Positions 1-8,397 of a stretch of DNA of 49,445 nt are shown in pieces (within the stretch, counting starts at the first letter, position 1; the number at the start of each line of letters is the position of its first letter). The position numbers and the translations under genes were made by a program. Source of the stretch: Nocardiopsis sp. MG754419 (lineage in GTDB: Bacteria; Actinomycetota; Actinomycetes; Streptosporangiales; Streptosporangiaceae). The DNA is taken from assembly GCF_018207095.1 (NCBI RefSeq), contig NZ_QOCZ01000068.1:1-49445 (forward strand), in the 5' to 3' direction. The notes beneath the pieces were generated by a model. The model worked only from the letters and a program-made list of their open reading frames with translations, had not been told where the DNA came from and ran no database searches.

Positions 1-1083
1 GGTCGGCTCCAGCAGCCGCATGACCATGCGTGAGAGCGTGCTCTTGCCCGAACCGGACTCCCCCACCACACCCAGGGTCTCCCCCTGGTACAGGTCGAAA
101 CTGACCCCCTTGACCGCCCAGAAGTCACTGGAGCGACCCCACAGGCCACCGCGGACCTTGAAGCTCTGGGACACGTCGCGCACCCGCAACAGCGGCTCGC
201 CCCGCGCGTCGCCCTGGGCCGCGGGGGTGAAGGCATGGAAGGCGGTGGCCCCACCGTCCCGCGTCTCCGCGGCCTCCGCGGTCGGCCGTGCGCGCTGTCG
301 TCCGCGCTCCTTCTCCGCCCGGTCGGCGCGGTCCTGCGCACGGCGGCGGGCCCGGGAGACCTCCACCCGCGGTACCGCGTCGAGCAGCGCCCGCGTGTAG
401 GGGTGCTCTGGCTCGGACAGGACCCTGCGCACGTCCCCGCGCTCGACCGCCCGCCCGTGGCGCATCACGACGACCTCGTCCACCGAACCGGCCACCACGG
501 CCAGGTCGTGCGAGACCAGGATCAGGGCCATGTTCAGATCGCGGCGCAGCTCGTCGAGCAGGTCCAGGATCTGGGCCTGCACGGTGACGTCCAGGGCGGT
601 GGTGGGCTCGTCCGCCAACAACACCTTGGGATCGCACATGAGCCCCATCGCGATGAGGACACGCTGACGCATGCCACCGGAGAACTCGTGCGGGTAGGCG
701 TTGATCCGCTTGTCCGGCTCGGGGATACCGACCCGGTCCAGCGCCTCGACGGCGCGAGTGCGCGCCCGCGCGCGCGGGACCCGGTGGTGGTGCACCCGGT
801 AGGCCTCGATCAGCTGGTCACCGATGGTGTACTGCGGGTGCAACGACTGCATGGGGTCCTGGAAGACCATCGCGATGTCGTTGCCGCGCATCTCGCGGAG
901 CCTCTTACCCGAGGCCGCCACCACGTCGGTGCCCACCACCTCGATCCCGCCGGTGATCTCGGCGCGGCTGCCCCGGTGCAGACCCATCAGGGCCAGGGAG
1001 GTCACGCTCTTGCCCGACATCGGGAACGTCACCCGCAGGTCGTCCACCCGGACGACCGGGTCGAAGGGAGCGGAGTCAGTCAT
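1..1083 (-). CDS. Fused double-ATPase of an oligopeptide ABC transporter (OppD-OppF type), 3' end outside window, first P-loop damaged
   Basis: Leftward gene starting at ATG 1083 and running off the window edge. The first nucleotide-binding domain (residues 1 to about 240) has a Q-loop (VFQDPMQS), an ABC signature (EFSGGMRQRV), a Walker B (LLADEPTTALD) and an H-loop (LVSHDLAVV). After a charged linker, a second domain starts near residue 290 with an intact Walker A, GESGSGKS. Such fusions energise import of peptides by an inner-membrane permease pair. The odd feature is at residues 18-26: DLRVTFP is followed directly by MSGKSVTSLALMGL. About 25 residues normally present between these blocks, including the aromatic A-loop and the GxxG of Walker A, are missing in frame. 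The other motifs are intact, so this looks like a recent deletion or an assembly fault. It lies 15 bp downstream of the permease B gene, in the same operon. Confidence 0.9.
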   Translation of the reverse strand, partial: MTDSAPFDPVVRVDDLRVTFPMSGKSVTSLALMGLHRGSRAEITGGIEVVGTDVVAASGKRLREMRGNDIAMVFQDPMQSLHPQYTIGDQLIEAYRVHHHRVPRARARTRAVEALDRVGIPEPDKRINAYPHEFSGGMRQRVLIAMGLMCDPKVLLADEPTTALDVTVQAQILDLLDELRRDLNMALILVSHDLAVVAGSVDEVVVMRHGRAVERGDVRRVLSEPEHPYTRALLDAVPRVEVSRARRRAQDRADRAEKERGRQRARPTAEAAETRDGGATAFHAFTPAAQGDARGEPLLRVRDVSQSFKVRGGLWGRSSDFWAVKGVSFDLYQGETLGVVGESGSGKSTLSRMVMRLLEPT

Positions 1084-1098
1084 AGGGGACGCCTCTCT

Positions 1099-2112
1099 TC
1101 AGCCGTGGATGCGCACGCGCGGGTCGATGAGCGGGTACAGCAGGTCCACGATCAGGTTGCAGATGACGATGAAGAACGCGCCGAACAGGGTCACTCCGAG
1201 GATCACCGGCAGGTCGCTCTGGGTGATGGCCTGGACGGCGTAACGACCGATGCCGTTGAGCGAGAAGACCTGTTCGGTGAGGACCGCGCCGCCCAACACC
1301 AGGCCGAGGTCCAGGCCGAAGATGGTGACGATGGGGGTCAGGGTGGGGCGCAGCGCGTGCTTGAGCACCACCGTGCGTTCGCTGAGCCCCTTGGCGCGAG
1401 CGGTGCGGATGTAGTCCTCGTTGAGGGTCTCCAGCATCCCCGCACGGGTCTGCCGGGCGTACATGGCCGCGTGCAGGAACGCGAGGGCGAGCCAGGGCAA
1501 CAAGAGCCCCTGGACCCAGCCGAAGGGGTCCTCGGTCAGGGGCACGTAGCCGGGGGTCCCGAACAGACCCCAGGAGTGCACCAGGAAGGCCAGGGCGAGC
1601 AGACCGGTGAAGAAGATCGGCAGCGACACCCCCGCCAGCGCCACGGCCATCGCCAGTCGGTCGAAGAGGCTGCCCTTCCACACCGCCGAGACGACGCCGA
1701 CCGCGATCCCGCCGACCAGCCAGATGATCCCGGCGCCCAGGGCCAGGGAGGCGGTCACCGGTAGCCGCGCCACGATCTCGGGGAAGACCTCCTGGTAGGT
1801 CTGGAACGAGTACCCGAAGCACGGTGCGGAGCACTCGATGGTGTCCCGGCCGAACCGGTACTGCGCGCCGAAGAAGATGCCGCGCACGAACTCGCCGAAC
1901 TGCACGGCGACGGGTCGGTCCAGCCCCAGGCGCTCGATGGTGGCCTGGATCGCCTCGGGGGTGGGGGCGCGTCCCACGTACATGGTGGCGAGCTGTTCGG
2001 TGGTCCGCCCCGCCCAACGGGGCACCACATAGAAGATGGCGAAGGTGACCATGGTGACCACGGCCAGGAGCAGCAGACCGGCGCCCGAACGGCGCAGGAT
2101 GTAGGTCAGCAA
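1099..2112 (-). CDS. Peptide ABC transporter permease (OppB/DppB type)
   Basis: Integral membrane permease of the binding-protein-dependent transport family. It has an N-terminal membrane helix (RRSGAGLLLLAVVTMVTF), a long periplasmic stretch, then several more helices. The cytoplasmic coupling loop near residues 230-250 (LETLNEDYIRTARAKGLSE) is the EAA-type loop that docks the ATPase. It ends with the family-typical DLLYPLIDPRVR. The start is uncertain. TTG 2112 gives MLTYILRRSG, which matches the usual OppB N-terminus. TTG 2202 would add 30 residues without family resemblance. The TTG has only a weak AGAAAG upstream. It is separated from the upstream B12-protein gene by about 140 bp and precedes the fused ATPase. 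Confidence 0.88.
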   Translation of the reverse strand: MLTYILRRSGAGLLLLAVVTMVTFAIFYVVPRWAGRTTEQLATMYVGRAPTPEAIQATIERLGLDRPVAVQFGEFVRGIFFGAQYRFGRDTIECSAPCFGYSFQTYQEVFPEIVARLPVTASLALGAGIIWLVGGIAVGVVSAVWKGSLFDRLAMAVALAGVSLPIFFTGLLALAFLVHSWGLFGTPGYVPLTEDPFGWVQGLLLPWLALAFLHAAMYARQTRAGMLETLNEDYIRTARAKGLSERTVVLKHALRPTLTPIVTIFGLDLGLVLGGAVLTEQVFSLNGIGRYAVQAITQSDLPVILGVTLFGAFFIVICNLIVDLLYPLIDPRVRIHG

Positions 2113-2251
2113 GGCGCGTGCTTTCTGTCGTCGCAGGCCACGGCCCCGAGGCCCGGGTTCGGTTCGGTGGTGGTTCCACCCCGAAGCCAAACCGTAACCC
2201 AACGCACACGCTTGATCACTTCTCGTCGTCGGCGTGTACGCGGGGCGCGCC

Positions 2252-3289
2252 TCAGCCCAACACCCGAACGCCCTCCCGCAGGTGGGTGAGGGTGTCGGGG
2301 TGGTCGCCCAGCTCCGACTCCAGGCGGCCCATGACGGCGAGCAGGCTCGCCGTGGGCACTCCGCGCGCGTCCAGGACCATGCGCGTCCACCGCAGGAAGC
2401 GGGTGAACACCGCGGCGTCGTCCAGGTACAGGGACACCGTGAGGAAGGAGGTGATGTGGCCCAGGTCCTCGACGGTCCGGTCGAGCGCTTTGCCGCGCAG
2501 GTCGCGACCGAGCGCCGCGTACGTGGTCCGTGCGTGCTCGACGCCGACCCGCACCAGATGTCCGCGCAGGCGCACCACGCTGGCGTACTCCGCGGACGGG
2601 GCCGGCACGGCCGTTCGGTCCCAGGGCCGAAGCTCGGGGACCCCGTCGGCCAGGAGCGCGGCGGCGCGGCGGGCGTCGGCCGCCCACAGTTCGGCGCCCA
2701 GGCGGGTGGCGATCGTGTCGTCCGGTCCGAACCCCGCGCCGCCCACGATCACCGGCACGCCCATGCGCCGGGCCGCGGTGATCATGCCGTGCGCGTTGAC
2801 CAGGTGGGTGGGCAGGGAGCAACTGAGGGCCAACAGATCCGCGGGACGTTCCTGCAGGTGCAGGGTGAGCCGTCGGGTGGGGACGCTCGTGCCCAGGAAC
2901 TCCACGTCCCACCCGTGCAGGCGCAGGACCTCGCCCAGCAGCCGGGCGGGCAGGCCGTGCCACTCGCCGTCGACGCAGGCGACCACGATCCGGCCGCGTG
3001 CCGGCGTGCGCTCCGCGCCGTGTTCGACGACCACCCCGATCGCGCGATCACCGATGTGGGTGGCCGCGTGTTCGTCGGCCACGGTCCAGTCGTTGCTCTG
3101 CCACCCGAGCCCCACACGCATCTGACACGGCGCGATGACGTCCAGCAGCAGGGACTCGGGGTCCACCCCCTCGCGCAGGGCGTGGTGGACGAGGTCGAGC
3201 GCGCCCGGCTCGTCGAGCGCGGCGACCCGGGCGAAGTACCCCTCGGCGACCGTCGCGGCACCGCCGGCGACCGGCTCGGTCCGGCTCAT
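2252..3289 (-). CDS. Stand-alone cobalamin-binding protein with CarH-type W-x9-EH photosensory motif
   Basis: A protein of 345 residues. The N-terminal helical cap contains W63, E73 and H74, i.e. W-x9-EH. In CarH/LitR photoreceptors this motif packs against the upper face of adenosylcobalamin. A Rossmann-like B12 domain follows, with D107-G-E-W-H111-G in the place of the DxHxxG loop; H111 is the likely lower cobalt ligand. Further family features are WDVEFLGTSVP and PVIVGGAGFG. The final Gly of DxHxxG is replaced by Pro (EWHGLP). No DNA-binding MerR domain is present. Instead there is an extra helical C-terminal region (about residues 215-345) of unknown function. The ATG overlaps the TGA of the phosphatase gene (ATGA), so the two are translationally coupled. 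Likely role: light- or cobalamin-responsive input to the phosphatase (inference). Confidence 0.85.
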   Translation of the reverse strand: MSRTEPVAGGAATVAEGYFARVAALDEPGALDLVHHALREGVDPESLLLDVIAPCQMRVGLGWQSNDWTVADEHAATHIGDRAIGVVVEHGAERTPARGRIVVACVDGEWHGLPARLLGEVLRLHGWDVEFLGTSVPTRRLTLHLQERPADLLALSCSLPTHLVNAHGMITAARRMGVPVIVGGAGFGPDDTIATRLGAELWAADARRAAALLADGVPELRPWDRTAVPAPSAEYASVVRLRGHLVRVGVEHARTTYAALGRDLRGKALDRTVEDLGHITSFLTVSLYLDDAAVFTRFLRWTRMVLDARGVPTASLLAVMGRLESELGDHPDTLTHLREGVRVLG

Positions 3290-4614
3290 GGGGTCACGTC
3301 CGGCCCCGCGGCGGGGGCCTGGACGGCCAGCACGGTGATGTCGTCGTGTTCCTCGCCGCCCAGCCAGTCGTCGACGTACTGGACCAGACGCTCGCAGACC
3401 ACCGGAGCGGGCATCCCGGCGCACTCGGCCAGGACGCCGTGCACGCGCTCCTCACCGACCATCTGGCCGCCCGACAGCGGATTGCGCGCCTCGGTGACGC
3501 CGTCGCTGTAGACCACCAGGGTCTCCCCCGGGGCCAGGTCGAACTCCCGGTCCCGGAACGGCGCGTCCTCGATGGCGCCGACGAAGATCCCGCCGATGTA
3601 CTCCTCGCGGACGCGTCCGTCGACCCCCACCACCAGGGGCGGCGGGTGTCCGCCCCCGGCGGCCCGGACCCGCAGGCCTCCCGCGGGAAGCGGGGTGACC
3701 CGGCCCAGCACCATGGTGCTGAACTTCTCCGGGTCGGTGCGCAACAGCAGCAGGTTGAGGTGTTCCATCAGACGGAGGGGGTCGTGTTCGACCAGGCGCA
3801 ACGCCTCCAGGGACTGCCGGATCCGGCCGGTCAGCACGGCGGCCTCGTCCCCCTTGCCGGACACGTCCCCGAAGGAGAAGTCGAACCCCCCGGGCACCTC
3901 GTGCACCTCGTAGAAGTCACCGCCGATGCGTTCGGCCTCGAACGCCGAACGGAAGGCGGCGCCCAGGACGGCATGGGGGATGTCCGGCAGGGGTTCGGGG
4001 ACCAGGGCGGCCTTGAGCGTGCTCGCGGCGCGCGCCTGGTACTGGTACAGGTGCGCCGAGGCCAACGCCGTGCCCACGCGTTCGGCGTAGTCGACGAGCG
4101 CGTCCACCTCGGTGTCGTCGAAGCCCCCGTCGGCGCGGTGGAACACCAGGGCGCCGGCGACGTCGGACAGCCCGCGCACCGCCACGGCGCGGAAGGCACC
4201 CCCGGGGCGGGCGACGAACGCCTCCACCGGGTCGCCCGGCGTGGGTTCGACGGATTCGGCGGCCCCGTTGGCGATGTCGTCGAGCCAGGTGGCGTCCGCG
4301 ACCACGTCGCGGTCCCAGGCACCGGACCCCACGAGAACGCCGCGGCGACCGTCCCGCCCCTCATGGGCGTGGACCCAGGGCACCGGGCCTCCCCCGGCCT
4401 CCAGATCGAAGTAGACGCACAGGTCCGCCACCTCCGGAACGGGCAGACGCACGATCTGTTCGATCAGCCGAGCGGGGTTGAGCAGGCCTCCGAGTCGGCG
4501 GGCTGCCGAACGCAGGGCCTCGACGGTGTGGACCGAGGTGCTCCGTGGGGTGCGCGGCCGACCTCTGCTCTCCTCGTCCAGGGGCTCGGGACCGCTGACA
4601 CTCGGGGCGAACAA
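3286..4614 (-). CDS. GAF-like/SpoIIE-type PP2C serine/threonine phosphatase
   Basis: About 442 residues from TTG 4614, the only in-frame start I see close to the domain start; a GGAG lies 8 nt upstream, but the start is not certain. Residues about 25-190 form a GAF-like sensory region. Residues about 205-430 form the PP2C/SpoIIE phosphatase: metal-site motifs IGGDFYEV, FGDVSGKGDEAAVLTG, VVYSDGVTEARNP and HDDITVLAVQ are all visible. These enzymes usually dephosphorylate anti-sigma-factor antagonists in partner-switching circuits. The gene overlaps the downstream B12-protein gene by 4 bp. It lies inside a peptide-transport gene set, downstream of the binding-protein gene and its terminator, so it probably has its own promoter (see the palindrome upstream). 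Target proteins are not encoded nearby. Confidence 0.85.
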   Translation of the reverse strand: MFAPSVSGPEPLDEESRGRPRTPRSTSVHTVEALRSAARRLGGLLNPARLIEQIVRLPVPEVADLCVYFDLEAGGGPVPWVHAHEGRDGRRGVLVGSGAWDRDVVADATWLDDIANGAAESVEPTPGDPVEAFVARPGGAFRAVAVRGLSDVAGALVFHRADGGFDDTEVDALVDYAERVGTALASAHLYQYQARAASTLKAALVPEPLPDIPHAVLGAAFRSAFEAERIGGDFYEVHEVPGGFDFSFGDVSGKGDEAAVLTGRIRQSLEALRLVEHDPLRLMEHLNLLLLRTDPEKFSTMVLGRVTPLPAGGLRVRAAGGGHPPPLVVGVDGRVREEYIGGIFVGAIEDAPFRDREFDLAPGETLVVYSDGVTEARNPLSGGQMVGEERVHGVLAECAGMPAPVVCERLVQYVDDWLGGEEHDDITVLAVQAPAAGPDVTP

Positions 4615-4675
4615 ACGCGGGACTCCAAACGTGCCGATCCTACGGCCCGGTGCGGTGGTTCCGGGCAGTGGATCG

Positions 4676-4702
4676 ATCCTACCCGTAACGGTCGTGACCG
4701 TT
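4676..4702 (-). promoter_or_regulatory. Candidate operator and -10 box ahead of the phosphatase/B12 pair
   Basis: Reading leftward, AACGGTC-AC-GACCGTT is a perfect 7-bp inverted repeat with a 2-bp spacer (4687-4702). It is followed 5 bp later by TAGGAT (4676-4681), a plausible -10 hexamer. No good -35 is seen where expected, which suggests activator dependence or an alternative sigma factor. A second TAGGAT lies at 4637-4642. Confidence 0.45.
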
Positions 4703-4765
4703 GTTCCTAGACAAACAAGTCCGGTCGACGATGTCGCACGTCCGGCGGCCTCGGACGGTGGTGCG

Positions 4766-4788
4766 CGCCCTCCGCACGACGGAGGGCG
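4766..4788 (-). terminator. Terminator of the peptide-binding-protein gene
   Basis: Perfect 9-bp stem (CGCCCTCCG / CGGAGGGCG) with a 5-nt loop, about 46 nt past the stop codon at 4835. It has no U-tract, as is common in GC-rich actinomycetes. Confidence 0.65.
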
Positions 4789-4834
4789 GCGGCCCCCGCT
4801 CCAGGAGACCGCCGCCCTCACACCGCCACGAGCA

Positions 4835-6652
4835 TCAGTCCGTGTTGGTGGTGCCCAACGCCATGTAGTCGTACATGCTGTAGGCCGCGTGGTAGTACAC
4901 GTTGGTCAGTTCGGCCGGACGGTAGAGCACGGTGCGCTCGAACACCGCCGGCAGGATCGCCGCCTGCTCCATGGCCCGCTCGTCGATGCGCGTGTAGATC
5001 TCGGCCCTGGCGTCGGGGTCCTCCTCGGAGACGACCTCGTCGAACCACTGGTTGATCTGGTCGTCGTTCAACTCGGAGATGTTCGAGTTGCCCGCGTCCT
5101 GGATGGCGTCGCCGTCCAGGATCTTGCTCATGAACCCGTAGCCGCTGGCCCAGTCCGGCGCCCATCCGTAGACCGTCAGTCCCAGGTCGTTGTCGTGCAC
5201 GAAGTCCGGGGAACCGGCCTGGGTGTTGGTGTAGGTGTCGGACGGGTACTGCTTGATCTCCGTCTCGATGCCGACCCGGTCCAGGGCCTGCTGGACCGCC
5301 TCGGCGGTGCTCACGTCGGCGGGACGGTCGGCGCGGGCGCCGATCGAGGTGGAGAAGCCGTCCGGCTGCCCGCACTCCTCCAGTTTCTCCCGCGCCATGT
5401 CCAGGTCGCCCTTGCCGTCCTCGGAGGGGTAGGGGTCGATACCCGGGTCCGCGCCGGGCAGCGACGTCGGCATGATCTGGGTGGCGATGTCGCCACCGGT
5501 GTCACCGCCCCAGGCGCGCTGGAGGGCGTCCCGGTCGGCGGCGTACAGGACCGCCTCCCGGCAGGCCGGGTCGTCCAGTGGTTCGACGACGGTGTTGACG
5601 TTGAGGTAGCGCAGGGTGCTGGTCTGCGGATTGTCGACCTGGTGACGCCGCTCCTCGTCGGTGATCAACGTGCCCTTCATCGCCGGTCCCACCCCGGTCC
5701 CACCGAGGTCGACGTCGAGCTCGCCGTTGACGAGGCGCTGGTCGATCTCGTTCTGCTCGACCCCGAGCTGCACCTCGACCCGGTCGGGCAGCGCCCGACG
5801 CGTCGGGTCGGTGGAGGCATCCCACTCCTCGTTGCGCACCAGGTTCAGGGAGACCCCCGGTCGGTACTCCCCGTCGAACTTGTAGGGCCCGGAGGAGACC
5901 ACGTTGCTCTGGTACTGCTCACCGCGGTCGGCGTCGGCCGGGACCGGCGCGGTCTGCGGCTGGACGAGCACGTAGGGGAACTCCGAGAAGCTCTTGTTCA
6001 GGCGAAAGACCAGCGTGTGGTCGTCGGGCGTCTCGATCCCGTCGAAACCCGCGAGCGGGTCGCTCTCGTCGGCGTAGGGGCCCTCGTAGTCCTCGCTGTC
6101 GGCGAGCAGGTCCTGGAAGTACTTCGGCCCGTTGGGCAACGCCTGGTCGCCGAAGTTGCTGCGCGCGATGGCGTACTTGATGTCCTGGGCGGTGATCTCC
6201 GACCCGTCCTCGAAGCGCAGGCCCTGTTTGACGGGGACGGTCCACTCCGTGGAGTCGTCGTTGGCCTCGGGCATGTCCTCGGCGAGGTCGGGTTGCAGTT
6301 CCACCCCCTCCTCGCCGGGGGCCTCGGTGTAGGTCAGCAGCGTCCTGGCGTAGTAGCGGGAGAAGTTCCAGCTGAACGCGTAGTAGGTGTTGCCCGGGTC
6401 CGGAGAGTCGAAGTCGGCGGAGATGGCGTAGCGCAGGGTGCCACCGGTCTCGTCGGAGGGGTTGACGACGGCGGTCTCACCCTCGTTGAACTCGGCGTCG
6501 GACGCGCCGCCGCCACCGCCGCCCCCACCGGCACCGCCACAGGCGGCCAGCAGCAGGGCCAGCGCGGTCCCGGCCGCGGCCGGTGCGGTGGCGCGTCGAA
6601 GCGCGCCGCGCCGCCGCGGCGGCTCCGGGCGCGTGAAGTGATGGGTGGTCAC
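4835..6652 (-). CDS. Peptide ABC transporter substrate-binding lipoprotein (SBP_bac_5 family)
   Basis: A protein of 605 residues. GTG 6652 is preceded by a textbook AGGAGG. The signal sequence has twin arginine-rich N-terminal blocks, a hydrophobic core (AGTALALLLAAC) and a lipobox LAAC near residue 38, so it should be anchored outside the membrane. A Gly-rich spacer follows. The mature part is a family-5 solute-binding protein: GGTLRYAI near the start, then the EITAQDIKYAIARSN block and YLNVNTVVEPLDD, and it ends at ...YDYMALGTTNTD. It delivers oligopeptides (or dipeptides/nickel-like ligands in some members) to the two permeases. It lies 91 bp downstream of permease C; two hairpins occupy that gap. 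Confidence 0.95.
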   Translation of the reverse strand: MTTHHFTRPEPPRRRGALRRATAPAAAGTALALLLAACGGAGGGGGGGGASDAEFNEGETAVVNPSDETGGTLRYAISADFDSPDPGNTYYAFSWNFSRYYARTLLTYTEAPGEEGVELQPDLAEDMPEANDDSTEWTVPVKQGLRFEDGSEITAQDIKYAIARSNFGDQALPNGPKYFQDLLADSEDYEGPYADESDPLAGFDGIETPDDHTLVFRLNKSFSEFPYVLVQPQTAPVPADADRGEQYQSNVVSSGPYKFDGEYRPGVSLNLVRNEEWDASTDPTRRALPDRVEVQLGVEQNEIDQRLVNGELDVDLGGTGVGPAMKGTLITDEERRHQVDNPQTSTLRYLNVNTVVEPLDDPACREAVLYAADRDALQRAWGGDTGGDIATQIMPTSLPGADPGIDPYPSEDGKGDLDMAREKLEECGQPDGFSTSIGARADRPADVSTAEAVQQALDRVGIETEIKQYPSDTYTNTQAGSPDFVHDNDLGLTVYGWAPDWASGYGFMSKILDGDAIQDAGNSNISELNDDQINQWFDEVVSEEDPDARAEIYTRIDERAMEQAAILPAVFERTVLYRPAELTNVYYHAAYSMYDYMALGTTNTD

Positions 6653-6679
6653 CGTGCCTCCTGGTCGGATTCGCTGATG

Positions 6680-6728
6680 GGGACGTGCGTCGCACGTCCC
6701 GATGGGTCGGGGCCCCGCGTTCGGGGCC
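6680..6728 (-). promoter_or_regulatory. Tandem hairpins between permease C and the binding-protein gene
   Basis: Two perfect hairpins in one 91-bp gap: GGCCCCG/CGGGGCC with a 4-nt loop (6711-6728), 15 nt past the permease stop, and GGGACGTGC/GCACGTCCC with a 3-nt loop (6680-6700), about 16 nt before the AGGAGG of the next gene. They could act as partial terminator and mRNA-end protector, giving the binding protein a different level from the permease. Confidence 0.5.
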
Positions 6729-6743
6729 GCGGATCGGGGTCCG

Positions 6744-7769
6744 TCAGTCGGAGGAGCGCGGATCGAAGGCGTCGCGCAGTCCGTCGCCGAAGAGGTTGAA
6801 GGCCAGGACGGTGACGAAGATGGCCAGCCCCGGGATGATCACGAAGTGCGGTGAGGTGGTGTAGAAGCGCAGGGCGTTCTCCAACATGCCGCCCCAGGTC
6901 GCCATCGGCGGGTTGATGCCCACACCCAGGAAGCTGAGAGCCGCCTCGAACAGGATGTTCGTGGGGATGAGCAGGGTGGAGTAGACCAGGATCGGGGTGA
7001 CGAGGTTGGGCAGGATCTCACGGAAGACGATGTGGGTGCTGCCCGCGCCGAGGCTGCGGGCCGCCTCCACGAACTCGCGTTCCTTGAGGGTGAGGGTCTG
7101 TCCGCGCACGATCCGGCCGATGTAGGGCCAGTTGAAGAACCCGATGATGAACACCAGGACACCGATGCGCAGGTTGTTTCCCTCCAGCCCGAAGGCGCCG
7201 TCGGGGATGACGCCCACGAGGGCGATGGCGAACAGCAGCAGCGGGAAGGCGAGGAAGATGTCCATGGTGCGGCTGATGACGGTGTCGACCCATCCACCGA
7301 AGTAGCCGGCGAGGATGCCCAGGACGGTGCCGATGACGACGCAGACCAGAGTGGCGACCGTGGCCACCAGCAGTGAGGTGCGGGCACCGTAGACGATGCG
7401 GCTGAACAGGTCGCGCCCGTTGACCGGTTCGACGCCCAACAGGTGTTGGGCGCTGATGCCGCCCCAGGGGTCGAGCCCCTGGGCGGGATCGTCGGGATCG
7501 CGCAGGACACCACCGGTGAGCGGGTCGACGAGCCCCTGGGCGAACTGGTTGGGCGGGTGGCCGAACAGTGCGGTGAGCAGGGGCGCGAAGAGGGCGACGA
7601 GGATGAGCAGGAGCACCACGACGCCGCCGGTCATGCCGACCTTGTCCTTGCGGAAGCGCCGCCAGGCGATCTGGCGCAGGGATCTGCCGGCGGTGTCCCC
7701 GGCACCCGCGACGACGGCTTCTGGATCGGCGTGCTGAGACGACTCGGGCACGTCCATCGGCGCGGTCAT
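6744..7769 (-). CDS. Peptide ABC transporter permease (OppC/DppC type)
   Basis: Start chosen at ATG 7769 (MTAPMDVPES), giving 341 residues. Upstream in-frame starts have no family resemblance. It has the typical OppC N-terminal block IAWRRFRKDKVGMTGG followed by a membrane helix. Next come an extracellular loop with QHLLGVEPVNGRDLFSRIVYGARTSL and four to five helices. The EAA loop EFVEAARSLGAGSTHIVFR contacts the ATPase. It ends FGDGLRDAFDPRSSD, the usual C-terminus. It is the first gene of the leftward transporter set: permease C, binding protein, [phosphatase, B12 protein], permease B, ATPase. Confidence 0.93.
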   Translation of the reverse strand: MTAPMDVPESSQHADPEAVVAGAGDTAGRSLRQIAWRRFRKDKVGMTGGVVVLLLILVALFAPLLTALFGHPPNQFAQGLVDPLTGGVLRDPDDPAQGLDPWGGISAQHLLGVEPVNGRDLFSRIVYGARTSLLVATVATLVCVVIGTVLGILAGYFGGWVDTVISRTMDIFLAFPLLLFAIALVGVIPDGAFGLEGNNLRIGVLVFIIGFFNWPYIGRIVRGQTLTLKEREFVEAARSLGAGSTHIVFREILPNLVTPILVYSTLLIPTNILFEAALSFLGVGINPPMATWGGMLENALRFYTTSPHFVIIPGLAIFVTVLAFNLFGDGLRDAFDPRSSD

Positions 7770-8352
7770 GTACCCCTGCCCCCACTCTCTATGAGTGACT
7801 ACATCACCACACAGAGTGTGCACCAGGGAGGGGGAGGTTTCCAGTGCCGCGCCGACCACCGGCGCACAAAAGTCCATGTCAGGGCATATGAGGTGGTCTC
7901 GTGCGCGGGCGAAGGGTCCGCGTCCCCGAGTCCCGGGGCCGGAGAACCGCCCGGGATCGACCACGGTGCGTCATCCATGGACGTCACATACCGTCACCGC
8001 GCAGACGTCGCCACCGCGCGCCCCGTTACCGGCCGGCGGCGGACGTGCTCGGGTCGCGGGCGCGCGGCACGGGTGCCCGCGGCCGTTCGTCGCATGAGGG
8101 GGTCCTGCGCGCGGTTCCCCTGGCCACCCGGGGCGCTGTGGATGCGCGGCTCACCGCGTCACGGGGGTGGGGTCGGACGCCGACGGACCGTGCCCTCCCC
8201 GACCCGGGAAGGTATTCGGAAGGGGGAGCGCGACGAACGTGCCCTCACACCGGAGGAGCCACGGGTTGGTGTCCGGCCGTGGACCGCCCGGACACGGGCC
8301 CGAGCGCGGTGAGGGCCCTCAGCGAACGCGAGGCGGGTCCCGCTCCCCTTGG
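7770..8352. other. Non-coding interval upstream of the transporter genes
   Basis: About 580 bp between the pgi terminator and permease C. Open frames here are Arg/Pro-rich shadows without a family. The segment next to the permease (about 7780-7900) is less GC-rich and holds a short CACTC/GAGTG inverted repeat around 7784-7798. It presumably contains the transporter promoter, but I cannot fix -35 and -10 boxes. Confidence 0.5.
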
Positions 8353-8390
8353 TCCGGGCGCGTCCGCGCGCGACGGCGTACGCGCCCGGA
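8353..8390 (-). terminator. Terminator of pgi
   Basis: Perfect 11-bp stem TCCGGGCGCGT / ACGCGCCCGGA with a 16-nt loop, starting 7 nt past the pgi stop codon. Confidence 0.75.
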
Positions 8391-8397
8391 GCCCGCC

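Noticed and set aside
2113-2251. Cobalamin riboswitch near the B12-binding protein
   Set aside because: No B12-box-like conserved segments were recognisable here or in the region upstream of the phosphatase.
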